From an uncultured Eggerthellaceae bacterium (GTDB lineage: Bacteria > Actinomycetota > Coriobacteriia > Coriobacteriales > Eggerthellaceae), in assembly GCA_958454405.1 (NCBI GenBank), contig CAUEBO010000020.1, forward strand, positions 1 through 41,001: a stretch of DNA of 41,001 nt, in the 5' to 3' direction. The notes under the pieces are model-generated. The model made no database searches. It worked only from the letters and a program-made list of their open reading frames with translations, and had not been told where the DNA came from. A program made the position numbers and the translations under genes. Every line of letters starts with the position of its first letter. The first letter of the stretch is position 1. Of this stretch, positions 32,401 to 40,920 are shown one piece after another.

Positions 32401-35400
32401 CTCTCGACACCGCGCGCTTCCGGGTGAAGCTGTCCGCACCGCCGGCAACCGCCGACGCGATAAGCGACGAATCGGCGAAGAGCTTGACCGTGTTCGTTCC
32501 CCAGCCGGAGCTCACGGAGCCGAAGGTGACGAACGACACGCACGTGAGCGTTTCGTGGACGTGGCAAGACGGCGCGGGGAAGACGGCGCCGAGCGAGGGC
32601 TACTATGTGGAAATCCGCCGCGAGAGCCCTGACGGCTCGGGTGAAGGCGACCTGGTGGATTCCGGGCGCGTCTTCACGCCCACCTACGACGCCACTCTCG
32701 AACCTCAGCGGAACTACCGCGTGTACGTGCGCGCCGACACGAGCGGCCTGCAGGGGGCGTCGGCGGAACGGGAGTTCTCCACAACCGGCACGCAGACGCT
32801 TACCTGGGGCATTGCCTATTGCAATCTGTGGGCCCCCTCCCAACAAATCGAGAAGCGGCACTCATCCCTTAACGTGGACTACGGCTGGGCGGACTACCAA
32901 GACGGCAAGCACGTTGCCCTTTACACGTGGAAGCTCAGCAGCGAGATGGACAACCCTAAGAAGTTCGACTCGTTCGTCACCACCGAAACCGACGAAGTGA
33001 CGTTCCCGGATGCATTCGAGGGCGGCGGGCAGCCGTGGGATATCGAAAAGACGCAGTGGGTGCAGGTGAGCGCCTCGGTATGGGAGCTTGACGAGCAGGG
33101 CGAGCCGAAACGCGAGCTTGAGGAAACCAGGGTGGATTCGGCGGTCATTCCCGTCATCCACAGCACCACCGATGCGCAGAACCTGCGCATAGAAGACGTG
33201 GGATCGAGCAGCGCAACGGCATGCTGGGACGCACCTGCCGAAGGTTTCGTGCGCGAATACCGGGTGGATATTCAAGATCGCCAGATAATCGTCGCGGCGG
33301 TAGAGGGCCAGACGCACTACGAGCTGAAGGTGGACGGGCTGGACAATGCCCGCTCCGCGCGGCTGTATGTTTGCACCGTCGACCCCCGCAAGCGCGACGG
33401 CGTTGTGAGCACGGCGGAAGGGCCTTACTTCTATCTGCTGTCCCACCCCGAGGCGGGCGCATGGACGGCCTCGGCCAGCTTCGAGAAGGACGACTTGGTC
33501 GTGGGCGACACGCTCACGCTCGCGGGCGCCTACGAGGCGAAGAGTGGGACGTTCTCGAAGGTTGAGCTGCAATGGTACTCTTGGCGCGAGGGGGAGGGTG
33601 CGTGGCAGCCCGAGGGCGACCCGGTGGTGTACGAGGACAAGGCAGGGGAGAAGCCCGTTGACGAGCAGGCGCTGAGCGCCACCTTCGCGCGCGAGACGAC
33701 ATCTGGCGATTACGGGCGCCAGTGGAAGCTGGGCGTGAAGGCGAACACGATCGACGAATCGGTCACGGGCAACTCGAACGCCGTCACGGTGACGCTCACG
33801 CCGCCGCAGATGAAGAAGGTCGAATTGGGCGAGCCCACCACCGACAGCCTGACGGCAACGTTCCCGGAGATCGAGGGGATCAAGGACGCCGGCGGCGGGT
33901 ACACCATCACGCACGAGGAGATAGACAACGGTTACATCGTGCGTTCCGTTACGCGCCAGGTGAACGCGAGCGAGCTGGAGGCGGACGCCGAGGGCAGGCT
34001 GCACTACCAGCTGACTGGCCTCAAGTCGGACACGGCGTACCGGGTTCTCGTCTCGGCGTTCGCGTACGGGGCGTCCGGTGTTTCCGGGATATCCAGCAGC
34101 GTGAAGACGCTGCTGGAGCCCACCATCAATCCGCCTGCCTTCACGCAAGCTCCGAAGTCGGTGCGGGTGGAAGCGGGCGCGGACGCCGTGTTCACGGGGT
34201 TGGCGAGCGTCGGCGACGAAGCGGGTACTGTCGAATACCGCTGGCAGCGCAAGGGCGCAGGCGAAGAAGCGTTCGCCGACATCGCGGCCGGCGACAAGTA
34301 CGATATCGGCACCGATCCGGACACCGGCGTGACGGCGCTCACGGTGAAGAACGTGGGCGCGGCGGAAGTGGGTGCGGCGTTCCGCTGCGTGGCCGTGCAC
34401 GTGTACGGCGACCAGAGGGCCGAGACGGCCAGCGGGGCGGCCTACCTGTCGGTGGTTTCCCCCATGCCGACGGATGTGAAGACATACGCCACGGGCCCGA
34501 CCACGGCCGAAGTCACGTGGACGCCGAACGAAGCGGTGCGCCGCTACCTGGTGACGTATGAGGGCATAGACCCTGTAAGCGAAAAAGTTCAGAAGTTCGT
34601 CACCCTCGAAGACGGCGCGACGACGGGCCTCTGCCAGCTCGACGGACTGCTGCCCGGCAGCATCTACGCGGTGGATTTGTATGCTGCGCCGCAGGCCGGC
34701 TTCTGGTCGGGGAGGGTGTATGTAGGGGCTTTCACGACGCCGCTTGCGAGCGCGCTCGACACGGCTGCGGTTTCGCCTGACAAGAAGTTGGTGGAGCCCG
34801 GCGAAACGGTGGAGTTCAAGGTGAAGACGAATGTCGACGGCGACGCGTCGGAGAGCCTGACGTACCGCTGGCAGCGCAACGCCTTCGGTGAGGGCTGGTA
34901 CGACGTGGAGGGCGGGACGGCGGCGACGCTCTCTGTCACGGCGCCCGAGGGCGGCACGGTGGAAGGCTACCGCTGCATTGTCGATTCTGTCAAAACAAGC
35001 AAAGACGGCACCGGCCAGAAGAGCGTGACCAGCTCCGTTGGGCTGCTGGCCACGAGCGTTCCCGTGGAGGCGCCGGTGCGGCTTGAGGCGGTGCCGGACA
35101 TCACCTCGGCGCATCTTTCGTGGGCGAGTGCCGACGCGCGGGCCGCCACCTACGAGGTGCAGTACGCGGAAGGCCCCACGCCGCCTGCCGACGACGCCGC
35201 GTGGACGACCGTGGAGAACGTGGGCGCCGCCACCTCGTGCGATGTGGAGGGCCTCGCGCCCAACACCGTATACGTGTGGCGCGTGCGCGCTGCGGTGTCC
35301 GACCTGCTGGCCCCCTCCGTGTGGGCCTCGGGCAGCGCGTTCACCACGCTCGCGGAACCAACTCCGCTCGTCACCGTGTCGGTGACGCCGCGCTGGGGCA

Positions 35401-38400
35401 CGGCCGTTGCGGGCGACGCCGCGACCAGCGTCGATTACACGGCTGTTACGAACATCGACGGAACCGAAGCCGGAAAAACGCTGGCCTACCAGTGGCAGGA
35501 AAGCGCGACCGGCGATGAGTGGCGGGACATAGCGGATCAAACGAAGTCCACGTTCACGGCGCCTGCCGACGATCCCAAGCCGCGCACGTGCCGGTACCGC
35601 TGCATCGTGACGGCCACCGTGGACGGCGTGCCGGCAACCGCAACCAGCGAGGCGGTAGGCTTCTCATCCGAGCCGAAGGTTCCCTTCGATCTGACGGCGA
35701 GCGACGTCACGGCGGCCACGGCGAACCTTGCATGGTCGCCCGCGTTGAACGAGGGCGACGGCCTAACCTACCGCGTGTTCTGGCGCGCATCGGGAACCGA
35801 AAGCTGGGAGAGCGCGAGCAGCGCGAGCGGCGGACGCGAGGCCAAGCACGCGCTGAGCAGCCTCATGCCGGCCACGACCTACGAGTGGTACGTGCAGGTG
35901 GTGAACGACGGCGTGCCCTCGGTGAAATCGGCGACGTCGCTGTTCGTAACGCAGTCGCTGCCGCTCGTGCCCCAGCTCACGCGCGTGGTGGCGGGCCCGC
36001 TTGATCAAACGCCCGCGTACGGCGCGCAAGCTACGCTCAAGGCGTTCACGAACGTGGACGATGTCGACAGCTCGCTTGCAACGAAGACGTACCAGTGGCA
36101 GGTGCGCGCGCTCGATTCCGACCCTGACGATTCCGACGCGTGGTCGACGGTTGGCGGGGACGCCAACACGGTGACGCTCGATGCCAACACCACAAGCTAC
36201 GTGCGCTGCACGGTGACGTACGAGCCGAACGGGCTCGCGCCCTCGCCGCTGGCTGGCACTGCGGTGACAAGCAACGAGGCGCGCGTGCGCGTCATGCCCG
36301 CGCTGCCTGCCGACTCGACGGTGGACAAAGATACGCTGACCCAGACGTCGGCCGACCTTTCGTGGACCGGCGGCACGGCGCAGGGCAACACGTTCGACGT
36401 GGTCTACCGCGCCGTCAACGCCGAGGGGTGGCAGCAGGCGACGGGCTTGGCCGAGGCGAAGCTCGCGCTGGCCGATCTTGCGCCGGGCACCGCTTACGAG
36501 TGGTATGTGCGCGGCGTGGCCGCATACGCCGGCAGCGACCCGCTGAATTCCGACTGGGTGGCCGGCCCGGTGTTCAGCACGTTGCCGGCCGATATCGTGT
36601 TCTCGAAGGTCGAAGTCGAGCCAAGCGCGCCGAGCGTCGTGGTGGGCACCGACAGCATCATCGAGCTTGCGACGAAGGCCGATAACGACGCTGAACACGA
36701 GACGCTGGAATACCAGTGGCAGCGCTACGATGGCTCCGATTGGAAGCCCGTGGATGGCGCGACGAATGCCGCGCTAGAGCTTTCCACGGGCACGCTGCCG
36801 GTTGGCACGCACGTCTATCGCTGCGTGGTCACGGCCACGCGCGAGGGCGCCCCTCTGCCGAAGACGGTTGTCAGCAACGAGTCGATCGTGACGGTGATGC
36901 CTCTCGCGCCGACCGATCTTTCCGTCTCCGATATTCACCGGCTTTACCCTGATGATCCTAATCATACGAATACTGCGGCCACGTTCCACTTTAAGTGGGT
37001 CGGCGTTTTCGACCAGCAAGACGAGGTGCAGTTCGAGGTGAGCTATCAAAAGATTGCGGGAGGGGGCGCCACGGTAGAGTGGAAATCTCTAACGTTTGAG
37101 TACGACGAGAGCATGGCGTACGTGACGGAGTTGTTGGAAGATGAGGATCTCACCTATCAATGGCGCGTGCGGGCCGTGCAGAACGGCGTGGCATCACCCT
37201 GGTCGGAGGTCGAAACGTTCAACACCACGCTGAAAGAGCCCGAGAACCTCGGTTGGGCGGAGGTGACGCCGTCCAACAGCCTGGTGGGCGCGGCCGATAC
37301 GGTGGGGCTTGCCGCGACCACGAACGTGGACGACAAGGAGAACAAAGGCACCCTCGCGTATACGTGGGAGTGGTGCGAGCTCACCGATGATCCTCGCACA
37401 AGCGCCAGCAAGCCCGCTACCTGGACGACAATCGAGAACGAAACATCGGACACGATAACGCTTTCCCCGAACGATCCGGGATCGGACTTCGGGGGGACGA
37501 ACCGCTACGTGCGCTGCCGGGTGACGCAGGTCGAAACGGGCAAGGAGGTGGTCAGCAATCCGGCGCGCGTGCGCGTTGAACCGCTGCCGCCGTACGATCT
37601 TTCCACGTCGATGTACAGTAGTCCATACGGCGACAGTGGCGTTGTTCTTCGTTGGAAATGCGACGACTCGCGTAAAACGAGCGGTTCGGTGCTCGGCTTT
37701 GAGGTGAACTACCGCAAGGTTGGCGCGAGCGAATGGGTGAACGTGCCGTGGGTCGAGCGCAATCGGTCGAACAATTCGTACACGTTGTCCTCCCTTTCCG
37801 CTCATCTGGAGCCGGATGCGACTTACGAGTGGCGCGTGCGCACCGTGCTGAACAACTACATAAAGGAGAGTTGGGGTTCCGGCGGCCCGCATACGGAGTG
37901 GGTGGACGGCGAGGCGTTCACCATGCCGAAGGTCGACGTCACGCCTACGAGGGCGGCGGCGGTCATCGGCAACGGGCGTACCGTCACGTTCACAGCCACG
38001 CCCAGTGACGCCATGATCAAGGAAGCGAAGTCGGTGACGTATACGTGGAAGCGCAAGGCGGCCGGTTCCAACACTTGGGAGGAACTGAAGGGCGAAACCT
38101 CGCCCACGCTGAACGTTAAGGCGGACGAGGCGACCGCAGCGGGAGCGAATAGGTATCGCTGCGAGGTCGGCGTGGACGACCAGTACTACGCGACAAGCAA
38201 CGAGGCCGTGCTGGCGCTGGCGCCCGCTGCTCCGACCGGCCTTGAGACGTCGGACGTCAAGGCCGACAAGGCCACGCTTGTCTGGCAATGGAACAAGGGA
38301 GGTTTGCGGAACGCTGACGAGTTCAAGGTCCTCTACCGGGAAATAGGCACGATGGACTGGACGACGGTCGAGGTTGATGACGGAGCGCAGACGCTTACGA

Positions 38401-40886
38401 TTGAGGGCTTGAAGCCCGCCACGGCCTACGAGTGGCATGTGCAGGCCGTGCAGAACGGCGCAACGTCGCTTCCGTCGTTCACGAACCTGTTCGCCACGCT
38501 TTCGGAGCATCCCGACCCGCAGCTCCAGTCGGTCGTCATCGCGCCGGCCGACCAGGAGGTCGCGCCGGCCGAGCAGGCGAAGCTCGCGGCTGCCACGAAT
38601 CTGGACGGCATGGAGGGCGTGGATACTGTTGGCAAGCTTGCGTATGCATGGGAGAAGCGTGCGCTCGATTCCAAGCCCGACGATCCTGCTGCGTGGACGA
38701 AGGTCGACGGCGTGGAGGCGCGCGAGGTGGAGCTTCCCGCCGACACGAACGGCTACGTGCGCTGCCAGGTGACGTACACGGCCGCTCCGGGGGTCGCTCC
38801 GGTGACAGTGCCCAGCAACGAGGCGCGCGTGCGCGTGCGTCCCGCCGACGCCCCAACCGGTTTGACGGTCGGCGATGTCGGCCAAACGGAGGCTGCCCTC
38901 TCGTGGTCTGGCACGCTGCCGCAGGGATGCTTCTACGTGCTGTCGTACCGGCCGGCTGGCACTGAGAACTGGACCGTGGCGTCCAATATCGAGCAATCGT
39001 CTTACATGGCGAAAGACCTCGCTCCTAACACGTTGTACGACTGGCGCGTGTGCACGGTGTCCGGCAGCGGTCTTGCGTCCGCATGGACGGACGGAGAGGC
39101 GTTCACCACCGTTTCGCGGGAGAGCACGCTGACCGGTGCCACGGCGGCTCCGGAAAGAACCACGGCTGTGGCGGGCGATAGCAACCTCGTTACCGCTTTC
39201 TCCGTCTCGGTTTCCGGCGGCGAGGGCGAGACGCTCGCGTACCAGTGGCAGAGCCAGGTGGGCGGCACATGGGCCGATCTGCCGGGCGAAACGAGCGCGA
39301 GCACCCATCTGTCGGTTGCCAGCTGGGAAGCGGGCAGCTACGCCCTGCGTTGCACCGTTACCGCAACCCCGGCGGGCGGTGGCACGCCGAAGACGGTCGA
39401 GAGCAACGAGGCAACCCTGGTGCTTTCGCCGATGCCGGCGAGCGGCCTTGCGGCGCGAAACGTGCAGACCGACGCGGCGACGCTTGCGTGGTCGTGGGCG
39501 GGTCCGGGCACGGCGCCTTCGTACAACGTCCAGTACCGCGAGGAGGGCGCTTCGGAGTGGTCGGATGTGCCTGCGGAAAGGGTCGATGCTGCGAACATGA
39601 CCTGCGCTGTCGAGGGGCTTGCATCTGGCACGTCCTACGAGTGGCAGGTGCAAGCCGTGCAAGGCGGTCAGGTGAGCGCGTGGGCCGCCAGCGGGTTCGT
39701 CACGCTTTCGGGCGGGTCGCTCAAGGTCGCACGCATTTGGCCGCCCGACGTGGCTGTTGCGAAGGATGAGCAGGCGAGCTTCGCGGCATTCACGAACCGG
39801 GGGATGGACGCCGAGGGCATAACGTATGCATGGCAGCACCGTGCGTTCGGTTCCGTTGACGACGAGAGCTCATGGGAGCCTGTCCAGGGCGAGACGGGTC
39901 AGCGCGTGACGCTCGATGCCAACACCACTGGCTACGTGCGCTGCGTGGCTACGCAGGCGGCTCCGGGTGCCGACGCGGTCGAGGCGATCGAGACGTCCGT
40001 GACGGGGACGGACGAGACGGCCGAGACGAACGAGGCTGACGATACGTCTGAAGCGATCGAAACGAATGAAACGCTTAAGTCGAACGAGGCGGCCGAGACG
40101 CTCGCGGCACCGGCGCCGGTGGTCGTGGTCAGCAACCAGGCGCGCGTGCGCGTGGCGCCGAGCGTGCCGAGCGGCCTTGCAGTGGGCGAGGTCGGGTACC
40201 GGGACGCCGCGCTTTCGTGGGCGCCTGCCGATGTTGCCGGCAGCACGTTCACGCTGGCGTATCGTGCGACGGGGACGGCTGCATGGACGGAGCTTTCAGG
40301 GTTGGCCGACCCTTCGCACGTGCTGGGCGGCCTGGTTCCGGGCACGCGCTACGAGTGGCGCGTGCAGGCGGCCGTGGGCGAGGGTGACGACGCGTTGGCG
40401 TCGGAGTGGGCTGACGGCGAACCCTTCACCACGCTGGCTTTGAAAACCTACCCGGTGATCGCCGGCGCCGACGGCACGTGGAAGCCGGGTCAGCCGGGTC
40501 TTGCCTTCACCATCGACGCGCCGTTCGACAAGTTCTTGTCGGCAGCCGTCGACGGCGTCGAGCTCGTGCGCGATCGCGACTACGCGGTGGCCGAGGGCAG
40601 CACCGTCGTCACGCTGTCGTCCGACTATCTGGCCACGCTTGCAGCAGGCAGGCACGTGTTGGAGGCGACGTTCACCGACGGGAGGGCCCAGACGGCGTTT
40701 ACTGTCGCTTCCAATCAACCGGGCCCGGCACCTGTGCCGGACGGCGGTGACAACAGCAACGGCGGCGGCGCGACGCTCGCGCCCACGGGCGATCCGCTTG
40801 CAACGGTCGTCGCCATCGCCGGCATGGGCAGCGCGGTTGCGCTCATAGCGCTCACGACGGGGGCGCTGCGGCGCAGGCGGCGCTGA
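29499..40886 (+). CDS. Giant cell-wall-anchored adhesin with alternating FN3 and Ig-like repeats
   Basis: 3795 aa. A signal peptide (AFAALLTTGLLAAALALANL, ending AYAAE) is followed by a beta-helix head, residues about 45-390, with GLUG-like turns (CSNNGTITARGGDAGGLTGY, CFNQGTIS, CYNTGTID). Then comes an InlB-type repeat (about 527-627, FYTVEFDLNAP to VTLYAQWG). From about 32.5 kb, 13 FN3-like units (pattern LSW..., TxYEWxVxAV, FTTL) alternate with 12 Ig-like units (xTNVDG, LAYQWQ, YVRCxVT, SNEARVRV). A C-terminal domain (FDKFLSAAVDGVELVRDRDY, STVVTLSSDYL) leads to LAPTG (3760-3764), a hydrophobic helix and RRRRR, a sortase signal. ATG 29499 with GAGGTG upstream was chosen because the signal peptide begins there; the frame stays open to 29304. 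Probably host- or cell-binding; the divergent LytTR system is a likely controller. Confidence 0.92.
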   Translation: MGQICKCEHGSKRAAFAALLTTGLLAAALALANLAAPAPAYAAELQGSGTADDPVLIYTAEDFATWCQSLGTMGREQEHNQHARLMADLTSGEGYGGAITDDIADKMNHLDLQAAELDGNHHLMELQLTAGHNGGALFHTGGKPYGQGGNTSSTVIKDLHLVGQVQYTSGHGGSRCAATLFEVVGEENGRAEDDRSLEIRDCTNQASVIGDDAAGGFIGKYYDNQQGNLVITRCANFGDVTANGGGYGATSGNAGGIVGYIKTMSAGGPCTMQHCSNNGTITARGGDAGGLTGYVYVKQNPAYDFDYCFNQGTISVSDNSNPHAGGMVGFLDGQGHDVLPITHTACYNTGTIDASFANAGGIFGGRNVTVSLSRCYTCTASVPHWYSASSDLNGTFIGEIEFLAGVAYDLGYEAYTERSNSHESCLDYPNYAYPLLKDAGAGKIVTTSWVMPLTGEAVDGTCYWNTVPASPSMNVPEGYHLAYWTREAPKADGTWDAPPKEYRMDNDDIHDRLYGGTPVFYAYCVPNFYTVEFDLNAPSRDNYKMDPSKEQTTGKTAKTVVKGEPLGALPVCYYTGTPANEGCPFLGWATKPDGNNPTADWVNEGTTDLSDYLDEKTNSVTLYAQWGTERLKQFEIIRQPEDWPYTSALADGDHGVWFDFATSYPVYDTSNFDTTLQRKKDGVLGGTWEDVDGVGLNGTYCSFDIESADEARYDYRFKIEYRDAWYSSTVYTGSARIVLDIPQTAAEVSSVKLKDDTVEDEILGRHSYDIAARLVGDVPVLMDQEDEFDYGHLVWIEGGPANIVTEKRSIEGRTIELENQHLQEGQSYTLCVARASYQYGKPRYYQGESEPYRVPFVVPYADKVAASITAAQVSSEPVVDGGKAVDFNADYSVPVNGTFNLAADASWAQPVSYEVAGQWQYRLESGRWVDVPDDYFAKDADGNPIRGMVWTDDRKQARLYASLDAKAALDTARFRVKLSAPPATADAISDESAKSLTVFVPQPELTEPKVTNDTHVSVSWTWQDGAGKTAPSEGYYVEIRRESPDGSGEGDLVDSGRVFTPTYDATLEPQRNYRVYVRADTSGLQGASAEREFSTTGTQTLTWGIAYCNLWAPSQQIEKRHSSLNVDYGWADYQDGKHVALYTWKLSSEMDNPKKFDSFVTTETDEVTFPDAFEGGGQPWDIEKTQWVQVSASVWELDEQGEPKRELEETRVDSAVIPVIHSTTDAQNLRIEDVGSSSATACWDAPAEGFVREYRVDIQDRQIIVAAVEGQTHYELKVDGLDNARSARLYVCTVDPRKRDGVVSTAEGPYFYLLSHPEAGAWTASASFEKDDLVVGDTLTLAGAYEAKSGTFSKVELQWYSWREGEGAWQPEGDPVVYEDKAGEKPVDEQALSATFARETTSGDYGRQWKLGVKANTIDESVTGNSNAVTVTLTPPQMKKVELGEPTTDSLTATFPEIEGIKDAGGGYTITHEEIDNGYIVRSVTRQVNASELEADAEGRLHYQLTGLKSDTAYRVLVSAFAYGASGVSGISSSVKTLLEPTINPPAFTQAPKSVRVEAGADAVFTGLASVGDEAGTVEYRWQRKGAGEEAFADIAAGDKYDIGTDPDTGVTALTVKNVGAAEVGAAFRCVAVHVYGDQRAETASGAAYLSVVSPMPTDVKTYATGPTTAEVTWTPNEAVRRYLVTYEGIDPVSEKVQKFVTLEDGATTGLCQLDGLLPGSIYAVDLYAAPQAGFWSGRVYVGAFTTPLASALDTAAVSPDKKLVEPGETVEFKVKTNVDGDASESLTYRWQRNAFGEGWYDVEGGTAATLSVTAPEGGTVEGYRCIVDSVKTSKDGTGQKSVTSSVGLLATSVPVEAPVRLEAVPDITSAHLSWASADARAATYEVQYAEGPTPPADDAAWTTVENVGAATSCDVEGLAPNTVYVWRVRAAVSDLLAPSVWASGSAFTTLAEPTPLVTVSVTPRWGTAVAGDAATSVDYTAVTNIDGTEAGKTLAYQWQESATGDEWRDIADQTKSTFTAPADDPKPRTCRYRCIVTATVDGVPATATSEAVGFSSEPKVPFDLTASDVTAATANLAWSPALNEGDGLTYRVFWRASGTESWESASSASGGREAKHALSSLMPATTYEWYVQVVNDGVPSVKSATSLFVTQSLPLVPQLTRVVAGPLDQTPAYGAQATLKAFTNVDDVDSSLATKTYQWQVRALDSDPDDSDAWSTVGGDANTVTLDANTTSYVRCTVTYEPNGLAPSPLAGTAVTSNEARVRVMPALPADSTVDKDTLTQTSADLSWTGGTAQGNTFDVVYRAVNAEGWQQATGLAEAKLALADLAPGTAYEWYVRGVAAYAGSDPLNSDWVAGPVFSTLPADIVFSKVEVEPSAPSVVVGTDSIIELATKADNDAEHETLEYQWQRYDGSDWKPVDGATNAALELSTGTLPVGTHVYRCVVTATREGAPLPKTVVSNESIVTVMPLAPTDLSVSDIHRLYPDDPNHTNTAATFHFKWVGVFDQQDEVQFEVSYQKIAGGGATVEWKSLTFEYDESMAYVTELLEDEDLTYQWRVRAVQNGVASPWSEVETFNTTLKEPENLGWAEVTPSNSLVGAADTVGLAATTNVDDKENKGTLAYTWEWCELTDDPRTSASKPATWTTIENETSDTITLSPNDPGSDFGGTNRYVRCRVTQVETGKEVVSNPARVRVEPLPPYDLSTSMYSSPYGDSGVVLRWKCDDSRKTSGSVLGFEVNYRKVGASEWVNVPWVERNRSNNSYTLSSLSAHLEPDATYEWRVRTVLNNYIKESWGSGGPHTEWVDGEAFTMPKVDVTPTRAAAVIGNGRTVTFTATPSDAMIKEAKSVTYTWKRKAAGSNTWEELKGETSPTLNVKADEATAAGANRYRCEVGVDDQYYATSNEAVLALAPAAPTGLETSDVKADKATLVWQWNKGGLRNADEFKVLYREIGTMDWTTVEVDDGAQTLTIEGLKPATAYEWHVQAVQNGATSLPSFTNLFATLSEHPDPQLQSVVIAPADQEVAPAEQAKLAAATNLDGMEGVDTVGKLAYAWEKRALDSKPDDPAAWTKVDGVEAREVELPADTNGYVRCQVTYTAAPGVAPVTVPSNEARVRVRPADAPTGLTVGDVGQTEAALSWSGTLPQGCFYVLSYRPAGTENWTVASNIEQSSYMAKDLAPNTLYDWRVCTVSGSGLASAWTDGEAFTTVSRESTLTGATAAPERTTAVAGDSNLVTAFSVSVSGGEGETLAYQWQSQVGGTWADLPGETSASTHLSVASWEAGSYALRCTVTATPAGGGTPKTVESNEATLVLSPMPASGLAARNVQTDAATLAWSWAGPGTAPSYNVQYREEGASEWSDVPAERVDAANMTCAVEGLASGTSYEWQVQAVQGGQVSAWAASGFVTLSGGSLKVARIWPPDVAVAKDEQASFAAFTNRGMDAEGITYAWQHRAFGSVDDESSWEPVQGETGQRVTLDANTTGYVRCVATQAAPGADAVEAIETSVTGTDETAETNEADDTSEAIETNETLKSNEAAETLAAPAPVVVVSNQARVRVAPSVPSGLAVGEVGYRDAALSWAPADVAGSTFTLAYRATGTAAWTELSGLADPSHVLGGLVPGTRYEWRVQAAVGEGDDALASEWADGEPFTTLALKTYPVIAGADGTWKPGQPGLAFTIDAPFDKFLSAAVDGVELVRDRDYAVAEGSTVVTLSSDYLATLAAGRHVLEATFTDGRAQTAFTVASNQPGPAPVPDGGDNSNGGGATLAPTGDPLATVVAIAGMGSAVALIALTTGALRRRRR
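36171..36209 (+). repeat. Near-identical DNA copy within Ig-like unit 6 (mate at 39906-39944)
   Basis: Begins GTGACGCTCGATGCCAACAC and differs from 39906-39944 in only two bases, although the surrounding units are diverged. It encodes VTLDANTT-YVRC. It suggests recent recombination between units 6 and 12. Confidence 0.7.
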
Positions 40887-40920
40887 TCGAGCCGATGGCG
40901 TGATGCCGTAGGGTAACGGA

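Noticed and set aside
29460..32861. Long open frame (over 1100 codons) on the minus strand opposite the adhesin
   Set aside because: Its composition (His, Val, Arg runs) is that of an antisense shadow of GC-rich coding DNA, with no ribosome site or recognisable domain. The same applies to antisense frames at 32862-35540 and 37194-39839.
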